Shown: positions 43,403 to 52,283 of the stretch, in pieces
How positions within the stretch are numbered: position 1 is the stretch's first letter
Layout of the letters: each line of letters starts with the position of its first letter
Source: UBA3069 sp050633465
GTDB taxonomy: Bacteria > Pseudomonadota > Alphaproteobacteria > Rhodobacterales > Rhodobacteraceae
Direction of reading: 5' to 3'
NCBI GenBank assembly: GCA_050633465.1
Contig: JBOEGO010000017.1
Coordinates: 1-64,000, forward strand
Length of the DNA stretch: 64,000 nucleotides
Translations under genes and position numbers: made by a program
Notes under the pieces: model-generated
Seen by the model: only the letters and a program-made list of their open reading frames with translations
Told to the model about the DNA's origin: nothing
Databases searched by the model: none

Positions 43403-44170
43403 ATGCCCTTTCGCTCTGTCCACCCTGAAAAACTGTCCACCGCTGTGTCACGCCAGATCGAAATGCTGATCCTGCGCGGCATCCTGCGCCCGGGCGAACG
43501 CCTGCCATCGGAACGCGACCTTGCCGAAAGGCTGGACGTATCGCGCCCCAGCCTGCGCGAAGCCGTGGCCGACCTGTCGGAAAAGGGGCTGCTGACCAGC
43601 CGCGCAGGCGCAGGGATCTACGTGGCCGATGTGCTTGGCTCGGCCTTCGCACCCGCGCTGGTCAAACTGTTTTCCGAACATGACGAGGCCGTGTTCGACT
43701 ACCTTGCCTTTCGCCGCGATATGGAAGGTCTGGCGGCAGACCGTGCCGCGCGGCTGGGATCAGACACAGACCTTGCCGTGATCAATGAAATTTTCGCCAA
43801 AATGGAAGCCGCCCACGCCAAACGCGACCCCGCAGACGAGGCGCGCCTGGACGCCGATTTCCACCTGTCGATCATCGAGGCCAGCCATAACGTCATCATG
43901 CTCCATATGATGCGATCCATGTATGACCTGCTGCGCGAAGGCGTGTTCTACAATCGTCAGGTCATGTTCAAACAACGCACCAACCGCGCCCAACTTCTGG
44001 ACCAACACCGCGCCATCAACGACGCACTACAAGAGCGCGACGCCGCCGCCGCCCGCAACGCAGTGGAAACGCATCTCGATTACGTCGCAAACGCCCTGAC
44101 CGATCAACAGCGCGCCGACCGGAACGAAGACGTGGCCCGCCAACGGCTTGAACACGAAAAATCCCGTTGA
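43403..44170 (+). CDS. GntR family regulator, FadR/FCD subfamily
   Basis: A 255-residue regulator. The winged helix holds LRPGERLPSERDLAERLDVSRPSLREAVADL (residues about 29-60). The C-terminal FCD domain has metal/effector-site residues in FRRDMEGLAADRAARLG, DADFHLSIIEASHN and LLDQHRAINDALQERD. The closest functional groups are PdhR and LldR, which sense pyruvate or lactate, but the effector is not certain. It has a matching operator just upstream. Confidence 0.85.
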   Translation: MPFRSVHPEKLSTAVSRQIEMLILRGILRPGERLPSERDLAERLDVSRPSLREAVADLSEKGLLTSRAGAGIYVADVLGSAFAPALVKLFSEHDEAVFDYLAFRRDMEGLAADRAARLGSDTDLAVINEIFAKMEAAHAKRDPADEARLDADFHLSIIEASHNVIMLHMMRSMYDLLREGVFYNRQVMFKQRTNRAQLLDQHRAINDALQERDAAAARNAVETHLDYVANALTDQQRADRNEDVARQRLEHEKSR

Positions 44171-44252
44171 AACGCCCACCACATCCGGCTTTTTCTTGGC
44201 AAAAATACTCACGGCGCGACCCAAACCGGGGAACGCAACACCAGTCACGAAA

Positions 44253-44284
44253 AAGCCCGAGAGCCAAACAGGCGCCTCGGGCTT
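44253..44284. terminator. bidirectional terminator between the GntR gene and the ATP synthase operon
   Basis: AAGCCCGAG and CTCGGGCTT form a perfect 9-bp stem with a 14-base loop. It has A-rich sequence on the left and CTTTCT on the right, fitting use in both directions. It lies 22 bases past the end of the atp operon. Confidence 0.75.
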
Positions 44285-44306
44285 CTTTCTGTCAGTTAAA
44301 CCAGCC

Positions 44307-44864
44307 TTAGTGCAGCTTGGCTTCAACCTCTGCAATCGCATCAGTGATCAGCTTGTTGCCGTCTGCTGCGGTCATCTGCTTGGCGATCACTTCGCGTGCG
44401 GCAGCGATAGCCACGGTCGCAGCGGTGTCACGCACTTCACGCACGGCGGATGCTTCGGCCGATGCGATCTGGTCTTCGGCGGCCTGCAAACGGCGGGCAA
44501 TGGAAACCTTCAGGTCTTCCTTGGCCTGCTCGGCGGCAGCGGCGGCATCTTCCTTGGCGTGGGCCACGATGCGATCCGCCTGCTCCTGCACTTCCTTCTG
44601 CTTGCGCTCGTAGGATGCCAACAGGGCCTGCGCGTCGTCACGCAATGCACGGGCTTCGTCCAGCTCGGATTTGATCCCGGCGGAACGCTCGTCCAGCATC
44701 TTGTTGATCATGCCCGGCACTTTAAACTTGAACAGGACCGCGATGAACAGAATGAACGCCAGCAACACGATTAAGTTGGTGTTGTGCAGCGAGAAGAACG
44801 GGCCACTGGCCGCCAGTGCGGGCGATGCGGCTGTCAGGGCAATAAGCGTTGCAATATAGCGCAT
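44307..44864 (-). CDS. atpF: ATP synthase Fo subunit b
   Basis: A 185-residue peripheral-stalk subunit. It has a secretory-like first stretch MRYIATLIALTAASPALAASGP before the membrane helix TNLIVLLAFILFIAVLFKFKV, a feature common to Rhodobacterales b subunits, followed by a long charged coiled coil. It is the last gene of the atpI-B-E-F'-F operon, with a terminator after it. The F1 genes are not adjacent, as usual in this group. Confidence 0.93.
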   Translation of the reverse strand: MRYIATLIALTAASPALAASGPFFSLHNTNLIVLLAFILFIAVLFKFKVPGMINKMLDERSAGIKSELDEARALRDDAQALLASYERKQKEVQEQADRIVAHAKEDAAAAAEQAKEDLKVSIARRLQAAEDQIASAEASAVREVRDTAATVAIAAAREVIAKQMTAADGNKLITDAIAEVEAKLH

Positions 44865-44868
44865 GATA

Positions 44869-45423
44869 TTACCCTTTCATCCGTGCATCGACTGCGGCGT
44901 CAACGGCTTTGGCATCTGCGGTGCCACCCAATGCGGCGACAACGGCCTTGGCGGTGTCACTGGCCACATCCTTGACGGATGCCATGGCATTCGCGCGGAT
45001 ATCGGCGATGACTTTTTCGCCCTCGGCGGTTTTGGCCGCGATTTGTGTGTCGGCGTCGGCGATGGCCTTGTCCAGTTCAACCTGAATTTCGGCGCGCGCG
45101 GCGGCGGCGATATTGTTTGCCTCGGACCGGGCATCTGCAAGGGCCTTGTCATAGGCCTGTTCAGCCTCGACTGCCTTTGCCTTCAGCTCTTCGGCCGCGG
45201 CGATGTCATTGGTGATTGTCCCCTGACGCTCGGCCAGAACCGCGCCAATACGCGGCAGCGCGATGCGCGACAGGACGAAATAGATCACGACCAGCGTGAT
45301 CATCAGCCAGAAAATCTGGTTGCCCCAGGTCGAGAAATCGAGCTGCGGCATACCCGGTGCAGATGCAGCTGCATCAGCGCCATGTGCGGCCCCTTGGGCG
45401 GCGTCGTGCGTTTCAGTCGCCAT
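44869..45423 (-). CDS. atpF': ATP synthase Fo subunit b'
   Basis: A 184-residue second b-type subunit (also called AtpG). It has an Ala-rich N-terminus, one helix TWGNQIFWLMITLVVIYFVLSRIALPRIG, and a coiled coil that begins LAERQGTITNDIAAAEELKAKA. With subunit b it forms the heterodimeric stalk typical of photosynthetic and related alphaproteobacteria. It ends 4 bases before atpF. Confidence 0.93.
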   Translation of the reverse strand: MATETHDAAQGAAHGADAAASAPGMPQLDFSTWGNQIFWLMITLVVIYFVLSRIALPRIGAVLAERQGTITNDIAAAEELKAKAVEAEQAYDKALADARSEANNIAAAARAEIQVELDKAIADADTQIAAKTAEGEKVIADIRANAMASVKDVASDTAKAVVAALGGTADAKAVDAAVDARMKG

Positions 45424-45507
45424 GTCGTCCTCCTGGGAACTTTCCGTTGTATTACGGGTGGACCAGCATCACCGGCCCACCCGCACGTAAGGATGGTTCG
45501 TCAGGTC

Positions 45508-45732
45508 TTAGACAGCGAACATCAGCAGCAGCGCGACGAGGAACGAGAAGATCCCCAGGGCTTCTGCGAATGCGATGCCGATGAACAGTGTCGCGGTTTG
45601 CGACGCGGCGGCGGAGGGGTTGCGCAATGCGCCTGCCAGGTAGTTGCCTGCGACGTTGCCCACACCGATTGCGGCTGCGCCGGAACCGATTGCTGCGAGA
45701 CCTGCGCCGATATGTGCCAGTTGACCTTCCAT
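45508..45732 (-). CDS. atpE: ATP synthase Fo subunit c
   Basis: A 74-residue hairpin with two helices, beginning MEGQLAHIGAGLAAIGSGAAAIGVGNVAGNY. The polar loop is ALRNPSA. The ion-binding Glu lies in FIGIAFAEALGIFSF in the second helix, and no Na+-type Gln-Glu set is apparent, so proton coupling is expected. AAGGAGAT precedes the ATG. Confidence 0.95.
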   Translation of the reverse strand: MEGQLAHIGAGLAAIGSGAAAIGVGNVAGNYLAGALRNPSAAASQTATLFIGIAFAEALGIFSFLVALLLMFAV

Positions 45733-45799
45733 GAGTGTATCTCCTTACGTTGGAAGTTAAAAATAGGGTTGTTTCGGGTTTGACCGTTTGCTGCGCCGT

Positions 45800-46564
45800 T
45801 TAGTGCGACGGGTGCAGCGCGTCCTTTAGGTAAACGCAGGTCAGGATTGTGAAAACATAGGCCTGAATAAAGGCCACAAGGACCTCCAGACCATACATCG
45901 CAGTGATGGCAACGACCGATACGGGGCTGACCACGGCGATGGCGGCGAAGCCCGCGAACACCTTGATCACCGCGTGACCCGCCATGACGTTACCGGCCAG
46001 ACGAATAGAGTGGCTGACGGGGCGCACAAAGTAGGAAATCAATTCGATGATTGCCAGAATGGGGCGCAGGGCCAAAGGCGCCGAAGACACCCAGAACAGC
46101 CCAAGGAACGCCGCGCCATTCTTGACGAAACCGACGATGGTCACAGTCAGGAACACCAGCATGGCCAGAACCACGGTCACGGCGAAATGCGATGTAGTGG
46201 TGAACGACATCGGCAACAGGCCAAGGAAGTTGGCCATAACGATGAACATGAACAGGGTCATCACATAGGGAAAGAACACCAGCGCATCCTTGCCGGCCAC
46301 ATCTTCGACCATTTTATGCACGAAACCATAGGCCAGTTCGGCAATGGATTGTTTGCGCGACGGCACGATGGCACGGCGTGCGCTGCCCCAGACCATCAGC
46401 AGGACCACAGCCACAACAGCAAGCGCCATCCAAAGTGTCGCGTTGGTGATGGTGAACAAGCCGATCGGCTGGTCGGGATTGCCGAACAGTGGCTTGATGA
46501 TGAATTGATCCATCGGGTGGAAAACCAGACCGCCCTCTTCGGCACCGTGCGCTTCAGTCGCCAT
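45800..46564 (-). CDS. atpB: ATP synthase Fo subunit a
   Basis: A 254-residue membrane subunit forming the proton half-channels. The essential Arg is in SHSIRLAGNVMAGHAVIKVFAGF, and FMFIVMANFLGLLPMSF and AFIQAYVFTILTCVYLKDALHPSH are conserved. Length and helices are standard. Confidence 0.95.
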   Translation of the reverse strand: MATEAHGAEEGGLVFHPMDQFIIKPLFGNPDQPIGLFTITNATLWMALAVVAVVLLMVWGSARRAIVPSRKQSIAELAYGFVHKMVEDVAGKDALVFFPYVMTLFMFIVMANFLGLLPMSFTTTSHFAVTVVLAMLVFLTVTIVGFVKNGAAFLGLFWVSSAPLALRPILAIIELISYFVRPVSHSIRLAGNVMAGHAVIKVFAGFAAIAVVSPVSVVAITAMYGLEVLVAFIQAYVFTILTCVYLKDALHPSH

Positions 46565-46599
46565 AATGACCTCTCATCTTTTGTTCTGCCGCGGGCCGT

Positions 46600-46929
46600 T
46601 CAGGACCCGGAATTTTTGCTGGCCTCGTCGGCCTCGTGTTTTTCCTGAATTTCGCGGGCCGAGCGCATCATGGTTTTGATGCCAGCCGCCAATCCAAGCA
46701 TGGTGAATATGACAAGGAAAATCGGGATGGTCCCAAGCAGGAGGTCCAACCCGTATCCGATGCCAAATCCGATCCCGAGACCGGCCACCAGTTCTATTAC
46801 CATGCGCCACGCCTGATTGGCCTGGCTGTAGTGTTCGTCTGCGCGGGCTTTGGGCCCCTGCGCCGCTTTCGCCTGCGCGATCCGGGCCTCAAGCTCGGCC
46901 AGTTGCCGTTCTTTTTCCGCCTCGGACAT
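46600..46929 (-). CDS. atpI: AtpI family ATP synthase assembly protein
   Basis: A 109-residue protein with a charged N-terminus (MSEAEKERQLAELEARIAQA) and two helices (MVIELVAGLGIGFGIGYGLDLLLG and IPIFLVIFTMLGLAAGI), as in AtpI, which helps assemble the c ring. A start 20 codons earlier is possible but adds an atypical Pro/Ser segment. It is the first gene of the operon; the 233-base region upstream is divergent with an arsR-type gene. Confidence 0.88.
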   Translation of the reverse strand: MSEAEKERQLAELEARIAQAKAAQGPKARADEHYSQANQAWRMVIELVAGLGIGFGIGYGLDLLLGTIPIFLVIFTMLGLAAGIKTMMRSAREIQEKHEADEASKNSGS

Positions 46930-47114
46930 GGGTTCTTTTCCCGCGTGTTTGCTTAGCGCCTTGCTAAGCGGGGGTGGGGAATGAGTCAAGCGGGCATAAG
47001 CAGGCGTTGCATTTCACTTAAGTCACTGATTTTTATGAGTATTTTTTCCAAGAAAAAGTCATGATGCAGCACCTGTTTCCGTCTGTTGGCGCTAACCGCA
47101 TGGGGTTTTGATAT

Positions 47115-47130
47115 TCAACCGATCAGTTGA
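47115..47130. promoter_or_regulatory. inverted repeat before the ArsR-type regulator
   Basis: TCAAC-CGATCA-GTTGA is a perfect 5-bp inverted repeat 32 bases upstream of the regulator start, a spacing and shape typical of ArsR-family operators. Autoregulation is inferred. Confidence 0.5.
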
Positions 47131-47162
47131 CGATTGGATATGGGGCGGCGTATGGGCTGTTT

Positions 47163-47513
47163 ATGGCACAGTCATTGGACACAGTTTTTGCGGCATTGGC
47201 CGACCCGACCCGGCGCGCGATCCTGTCGATGCTGTTAGAGGACGACATGGCCGTGACCGATGTGGCAGAGCCCTTTGCGATGTCATTGGCCGCGATTTCC
47301 AAACATCTGTCTATTCTGGCGGGTGCCGGTTTGATTTCGCAGGAAAAGCGCGGGCGGGTAAAGTGGTGCAAGCTGGAACCCGACGCGCTGCGCGATGCCT
47401 CCATATGGATGCAGGGGTTTGGCCAGTTCGAACCTGTGCATCTGGATGCCTTCGAGCGGTTTCTGGCGATTGAATTGCGCGATGCGCCTGATGGCGGCGC
47501 ACAGGAGGAGTAG
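47163..47513 (+). CDS. ArsR family transcriptional regulator
   Basis: A 116-residue winged-helix protein: LDTVFAALADPTRRAILSMLLEDDMAVTDVAEPFAMSLAAISKHLSILAGAGLISQEKRGRVKW. It belongs to the SdpR/YgaV-like branch often next to SRPBCC genes, and lacks the CxC/CC metal motifs of arsenic sensors. No partner gene follows on its strand; the next gene is convergent and its stop is adjacent. ATG is taken at MAQSLDTVF, 12 codons into a longer frame. Confidence 0.8.
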   Translation: MAQSLDTVFAALADPTRRAILSMLLEDDMAVTDVAEPFAMSLAAISKHLSILAGAGLISQEKRGRVKWCKLEPDALRDASIWMQGFGQFEPVHLDAFERFLAIELRDAPDGGAQEE

Positions 47514-48401
47514 TTACTCCTGTTTCAGTAGCAACCACAGCGCGATGATGGTCAGCGCCACGCCAGCCAGTGTCAGCAGCGGCGGCACCCCGTGGCCCAG
47601 TGCGATTTCCCACAGGATCACCCATGACGGTGTCAGATATGTATAGGCCATCACCTTGGCCGATGGCAGGCGCAGCGTGGCGAATTGCATCAGCACGAAT
47701 GTAATGGCGCTGGCGCAGACCGCGACATAGCCGATGGTGATCCAGACGATTGCGGGCAGGTTGATCCAGTCGGTTTGTAGGATGTCGGACCAGCCCCAGG
47801 CCGTGATCACGATGCAGCCCGCGACCAGCATTCCGAATGTGAACACGATGGGTGGCTCGCCCCGGTTCAGCAGCCGCACCATGGGGGTATAGGCCGCATG
47901 GGCGATGCATCCGATAAAATACACTGCCTCGCCTCGCCCGATCTGGAATTGCAGCAGTGCGTTCAGGTCGGCGCGAAATATGACCCAGACCGCGCCTGCG
48001 CCCCCGATGGCCAGTGCCAGCGCCATGCGGCGCGTCATGATCTGGCGCAGCATCAGGTATCCGAACCCCGCCGCCATCAGCGGCACCAGCGTAAACACCG
48101 CAGCGGCAGACACGGGCGCGGCGGTTTTCAACCCTTCGAACATCAGCACGAAATAGCTGGCGAACACCCCGCCCAGCAGCAGGTATCGCCATGGCGCGCG
48201 CGCAGCGGATCGGGGCAATCCTGTGGTGGCCAGCGCCACCGCCCCCACCAGCGCCGCCGCAATGGCGAACCGCACCGCGTTCAGCGCCGTGGGTGCGATA
48301 TGATTGGCCGCCATCACGCCCAGCGAAAACGACCCCGCCACCAGCCCCGAAAACGCCAACATCGCCAAATGGCCCTGCGCGGCGGGGGACAGTGCCCTCA
48401 T
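47514..48401 (-). CDS. DMT family (EamA) transporter
   Basis: A 295-residue protein with ten predicted helices in two EamA repeats. VAGSFSLGVMAANHIAPTALNAVRFAIAAAL is the first repeat signature, and FVLMQFATLRLPSAKVMAYTYLTPSWVILWEI the second. Such proteins export amino acids or metabolites. The start overlaps the end of the LysR gene by four bases (ATGA), so both are cotranscribed and the LysR protein probably controls it. Confidence 0.85.
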   Translation of the reverse strand: MRALSPAAQGHLAMLAFSGLVAGSFSLGVMAANHIAPTALNAVRFAIAAALVGAVALATTGLPRSAARAPWRYLLLGGVFASYFVLMFEGLKTAAPVSAAAVFTLVPLMAAGFGYLMLRQIMTRRMALALAIGGAGAVWVIFRADLNALLQFQIGRGEAVYFIGCIAHAAYTPMVRLLNRGEPPIVFTFGMLVAGCIVITAWGWSDILQTDWINLPAIVWITIGYVAVCASAITFVLMQFATLRLPSAKVMAYTYLTPSWVILWEIALGHGVPPLLTLAGVALTIIALWLLLKQE

Positions 48402-49279
48402 ACCTGGGTCCAGCTGGTTGCGACACCTTTCAGGTGGCCAAGGAAAGCCTGCACCTTGGATGTGCGGTGCAAATCGACATGGGTGACCAGCCACAGCTCT
48501 GCCTCCCACTCCGGATCAGGCGGGCATACCTCGAGCAGGTCAGGGTAATCCGCGGCCATCCACAGTGGCAAAAACCCGATTCCCATGCCCTGTATCAGCG
48601 CCAGATGGGTTGACCGCAAATCGGTTGCCCGCATGATGATGCGTTCGGGCGGCACCGTATTCCACAGCCAGTTATAGAACGGCGCGCGGGTGTCACCTTC
48701 GTCGCTGCCGATGAACCAGTGTTGCGGGTAATCGGCGGGGCTGTCGGGCATGCCATAGCGTTCGGCATAGGCGCGGCTGCAATACAGCCCTGTGCGCTGG
48801 CGGAAAAACGGCTGCACCACGTTGTCGGGTTCCTGCGGCGCATTGCCTGCGCGCACGGCGACATGGGCCTCGCCATACTCCAGCCGGAAAATACGTTCGC
48901 CTGTCAGATAGCGCAGGATCACTTCGGGGTGGTTCTGACGGAATGAATCCATCGCGGGCACCATCAGCGCCGCCAGCCCCCCGATCGAGGTCACGACCAA
49001 TTCGCCCGACACAGCATCACCCGCGCCCTTGATCCTGCTTTGCAACTGCGCAAACTGGTCATCGGTGGCCTGTGCCACGCGCAGCAGATCCTGCCCCGCC
49101 TCGGTCGCGGTGTAACCGCGTGCGTGACGTTGAAACAGCTTGACCCCCAGATGGGTTTCCAGCGCATCAACATGGCGGATCACAGTGGCGTGGTGAACGC
49201 CCAGCACCTCGGCTGCGCCGCTGACCGTGCCCATGCGGGCAACCTGAAACGCGGTGCGCACCTCATCCCAATTTTCCAT
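48398..49279 (-). CDS. LysR family transcriptional regulator
   Basis: A 293-residue regulator. The helix-turn-helix is in FQVARMGTVSGAAEVLGVHHATVIRHVDALETHLGVKLFQRHARGYTATEAG (residues about 11-62). The effector-binding domain follows with GELVVTSIGGLAALMVPAMDSF. The start MENWDEVRTAFQVA is chosen as the family-like beginning, seven codons after an earlier Met. It is coupled to a DMT exporter downstream. Confidence 0.87.
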   Translation of the reverse strand: MENWDEVRTAFQVARMGTVSGAAEVLGVHHATVIRHVDALETHLGVKLFQRHARGYTATEAGQDLLRVAQATDDQFAQLQSRIKGAGDAVSGELVVTSIGGLAALMVPAMDSFRQNHPEVILRYLTGERIFRLEYGEAHVAVRAGNAPQEPDNVVQPFFRQRTGLYCSRAYAERYGMPDSPADYPQHWFIGSDEGDTRAPFYNWLWNTVPPERIIMRATDLRSTHLALIQGMGIGFLPLWMAADYPDLLEVCPPDPEWEAELWLVTHVDLHRTSKVQAFLGHLKGVATSWTQV

Positions 49280-49479
49280 TGCTACCTCGTTATATATCAA
49301 CCCGACCGAATGTGCGCATGTAAACCGTTGCGCGGTGCAACCCCGCCAAGGGTTCGCATCTGCCCTAAGTAACGTCTAATCCCCCCGCATCAAGTGCGCA
49401 AATCCCACAGCCTTACCTGCTGCGCATTCGCGTCACTTTTTCACTTGCGGCAGCGCAGCGAACTGGTTACTCCGGTTGT

Positions 49480-49965
49480 ATGAAGGTAACGCGCTACACG
49501 CATGAACAGTTGATCGTGGATGACACCCCATGGGCTGTCAGCCTGTTGTTTGTATCCGGCGCCGTGGTGTTCACGGGGGGCGCGCTCTTTGTCATGCAAA
49601 GCGGTCACCCATGGGGTTTTCTGCTGATGCTGGGCAGTTTCGCCTGCCTGTTCATGCTGTATCTGTTCCTGCGGCGCACCCAATTGGTGCTGCACCGCAA
49701 CGAGGGCTGGGCCGCCCTGCGCAAGAAAAGCCTGACCACCCGCGAGGAAACACGGTTTCCGCTGGCGCAGGTATTGCGGGCCGAGGTCGAAACCCACCAC
49801 GCCAAAGGCCCGACATGGCGCACCGTGATCGTAACCGAAAACGGCGGCGCACGTAAACGCCTGCCCCTGACCCTGTATTTTTCCAATTCCACCAGCCATG
49901 ACCGCATCGCACATCTGATCAACGAATGGCTGGCGGGGCGCATGGCCACAGGCACAGCGGTTTAA
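49480..49965 (+). CDS. uncharacterised membrane protein with two helices
   Basis: A 161-residue protein starting MKVTRYTHEQLIVDDTPW. It has two membrane segments (AVSLLFVSGAVVFTGGALFV and WGFLLMLGSFACLFMLYLFL) followed by a beta-rich cytoplasmic part with TQLVLHRNEGWAALRKKSL, a layout similar to bacterial PH-like membrane proteins. No family is named with confidence. The 233 bases between it and ffh contain no gene I can support. Confidence 0.7.
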   Translation: MKVTRYTHEQLIVDDTPWAVSLLFVSGAVVFTGGALFVMQSGHPWGFLLMLGSFACLFMLYLFLRRTQLVLHRNEGWAALRKKSLTTREETRFPLAQVLRAEVETHHAKGPTWRTVIVTENGGARKRLPLTLYFSNSTSHDRIAHLINEWLAGRMATGTAV

Positions 49966-50198
49966 CCCTTGCGGGGTTGACTCTGACCGCGCTGCGCCCT
50001 ATTCCCCGCGCCATATCCCGAAAGTTTCATGCTTTTGGGTCCCATCGGCCCATGCCGGGGATCGCCACCAGTCAGCGCGTTGCGCCCACTGGTGCGCTTG
50101 TGCTTTGCACTTGCGTTATATGCGGCCCCGCCTTGCGGCCACAGCGCCGCCTTCCCATCTGGTAAGGCACCATTTGAAACCGGCAGGAGGCCGAAGGC

Positions 50199-51719
50199 AT
50201 GTTTGAAAATCTATCCGACCGCCTTTCTGGCGTTTTTGACCGGCTGACAAAACAGGGTGCGCTGTCCGACGAGGATGTGAAAACCGCCCTGCGCGAGGTC
50301 CGCGTGGCCCTGCTCGAGGCAGACGTTTCCCTGCCCGTGGCGCGCGATTTCGTCAAAGCCGTGCAGGATAAGGCGACGGGGCAAGCCGTCACCAAATCCA
50401 TCACCCCCGGCCAGCAGGTTGTGAAAATCGTCCATGACGCGCTGATCGACGTGTTGCGCGGCGACGATGACCCCGGCGCGCTGAAAATCGACAATCCGCC
50501 CGCGCCGATCCTGATGGTCGGTTTGCAGGGGTCGGGTAAAACCACCACCACCGCCAAACTGGCCAAACGGTTGAAAGACCGCGAAGGCAAGCGCGTGCTG
50601 ATGGCCTCGCTTGACGTGAACCGCCCTGCGGCGATGGAACAGCTGGCCATTCTGGGCACGCAAATCGGGGTGGATACCCTGCCCATCGTCAAGGGCGAAG
50701 ACCCCGTCGCCATCGCCAAACGCGCCAAAACGCAGGCCAGCCTTGGCGGGTATGACGTTTATATGCTGGATACTGCGGGCCGTTTGCATATTGATGCCGA
50801 ACTGATCGCACAGGCCGCTGCCGTGCGCGATGTGGCACAGCCCCGTGAAACCCTGCTGGTGGTCGATGGGCTGACAGGTCAGGACGCGGTGAACGTGGCC
50901 ACCGAATTCGACGACAAGATCGGCGTGACCGGCGTGGTCCTGACCCGTATGGACGGCGACGGGCGCGGCGGCGCGGCCTTGTCGATGCGCGCCGTGACCG
51001 GCAAACCCATCCGCTTTGTCGGTCTGGGTGAAAAACTCGACGCAATCGAAACCTTTGAACCCGAACGGGTTGCGGGCCGCATTCTGGGCATGGGCGACAT
51101 CGTCGCGCTGGTCGAAAAGGCGCAGGAAACGCTAGAGGCCGAACAGGCCGAACGCATGATGAAGCGGTTCCAGAAGGGTCAGTTCAATATGAACGACCTG
51201 AAAATGCAGCTGGAACAGATGCTGAAAATGGGCGGCATGGAATCGATCATGGGCATGATGCCCGGCATGGGCAAAATGGCGAAACAGGTGCAGGATGCCG
51301 GTTTCGACGACAAGGTGCTGAAACGTCAGATCGCGCTGGTGCAATCCATGACCAAACGCGAACGCGCCAACCCTGCCCTGCTACAAGCCAGCCGCAAAAA
51401 ACGCATCGCCAAGGGGGCAGGGCTGGACGTGTCCGACCTGAACAAGCTGCTGAAAATGCACCGCCAGATGTCCGACATGATGAAGAAAATGGGCAAGATG
51501 GGCAAAGGCGGCATGCTGAAACAGGCCATGAAGGGCATGTTCGGCAAAGGTGGCGGGATGCCTGCGGGCATGGACCCGTCGCAAATGGACCCGAAACAAC
51601 TGGAACAGGCGGCCAAGGCCATGGGCAGCAAATTGCCCGGCGGTCTGGGTGGCATGGGCGGCGGCATGGGGGGCATGGGCCTGCCCGGCGGGCTGTCCGG
51701 TTTCGGAAAGAAAAAATAA
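50199..51719 (+). CDS. ffh: signal recognition particle protein Ffh
   Basis: A 506-residue SRP54 GTPase. The N domain is residues about 1-90. G motifs are GLQGSGKTTTTAKLA, LDTAGRLHIDAEL and TRMDGDGRGGAALS. The Met-rich M domain carries FNMNDLKMQLEQMLKMGG and signal-sequence and RNA-binding elements, followed by an unusually Gly/Met-rich tail (residues about 440-506). AGGAGG lies 9 bases before the ATG. It heads the translation cluster. No 4.5S RNA was found in the 230 bases upstream. Confidence 0.95.
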   Translation: MFENLSDRLSGVFDRLTKQGALSDEDVKTALREVRVALLEADVSLPVARDFVKAVQDKATGQAVTKSITPGQQVVKIVHDALIDVLRGDDDPGALKIDNPPAPILMVGLQGSGKTTTTAKLAKRLKDREGKRVLMASLDVNRPAAMEQLAILGTQIGVDTLPIVKGEDPVAIAKRAKTQASLGGYDVYMLDTAGRLHIDAELIAQAAAVRDVAQPRETLLVVDGLTGQDAVNVATEFDDKIGVTGVVLTRMDGDGRGGAALSMRAVTGKPIRFVGLGEKLDAIETFEPERVAGRILGMGDIVALVEKAQETLEAEQAERMMKRFQKGQFNMNDLKMQLEQMLKMGGMESIMGMMPGMGKMAKQVQDAGFDDKVLKRQIALVQSMTKRERANPALLQASRKKRIAKGAGLDVSDLNKLLKMHRQMSDMMKKMGKMGKGGMLKQAMKGMFGKGGGMPAGMDPSQMDPKQLEQAAKAMGSKLPGGLGGMGGGMGGMGLPGGLSGFGKKK

Positions 51720-51722
51720 CCG

Positions 51723-52283
51723 ATGTCCGTCACCATCACCATCCCCCGGCTGGAGACCGAACGGTTGATCCTGCGCGCCCCCGGCCCGCAAGATTTTGAC
51801 GTGTTCGCGGGTTTCTATGCCTCGGATCGTGCGAAATTCGTCGGTGGCCCGCTGGACCGCGAAGGATCATGGCGGATGCTGGCAATGGAAATCGGCCACT
51901 GGCATATGGCCGGTTTCGGCCGCTGGATCGTGACACCCAAATCCGGCGACAACGCAGGCGAAACCGCAGGCCTTGTCGGGTTGTTCGCCCCCGAGGGCTG
52001 GCCCGAACCCGAAATCGGCTGGGATCTGTTCGACGGTCACGAGGGCAAGGGATACGCCACCGAAGCAGCCATTGCCGCCCGCGCCTATGCCTATGACGTG
52101 CTGTGCTGGCCCACCGCGATCAGCCTTGTCAAACCCGCCAATGACGGGTCCGCCCGCGTGTGCCAGCGCCTTGGCTGCACCCGCGATGATGATTTCGACC
52201 ACCCGCGCCACGGCACGGTGCAGGTCTGGCGCCACCCCGCGCCCGACACATTGGTCAACGGCGGAATGGAGGCATATTCCTGA
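51723..52283 (+). CDS. GNAT family acetyltransferase (RimJ/RimL-like)
   Basis: A 186-residue protein of the Acetyltransf_3 group. It starts with ITIPRLETERLILRAPGPQDF, the usual N-terminal motif. The acetyl-CoA loop is GHEGKGYATEAAIAARAYAY, and LVKPANDGSARVCQRLGC closes the fold. It lies 3 bases after ffh and its stop overlaps the start of a second GNAT gene. The target is unknown; relatives acetylate ribosomal proteins or small amines. Confidence 0.85.
   Translation: MSVTITIPRLETERLILRAPGPQDFDVFAGFYASDRAKFVGGPLDREGSWRMLAMEIGHWHMAGFGRWIVTPKSGDNAGETAGLVGLFAPEGWPEPEIGWDLFDGHEGKGYATEAAIAARAYAYDVLCWPTAISLVKPANDGSARVCQRLGCTRDDDFDHPRHGTVQVWRHPAPDTLVNGGMEAYS

Noticed and set aside
49966..50198. Possible 4.5S (SRP) RNA gene before ffh
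   Set aside because: The conserved SRP domain IV motifs (GGTCAGG, GGAA loop, AGCAG) are not present on either strand.
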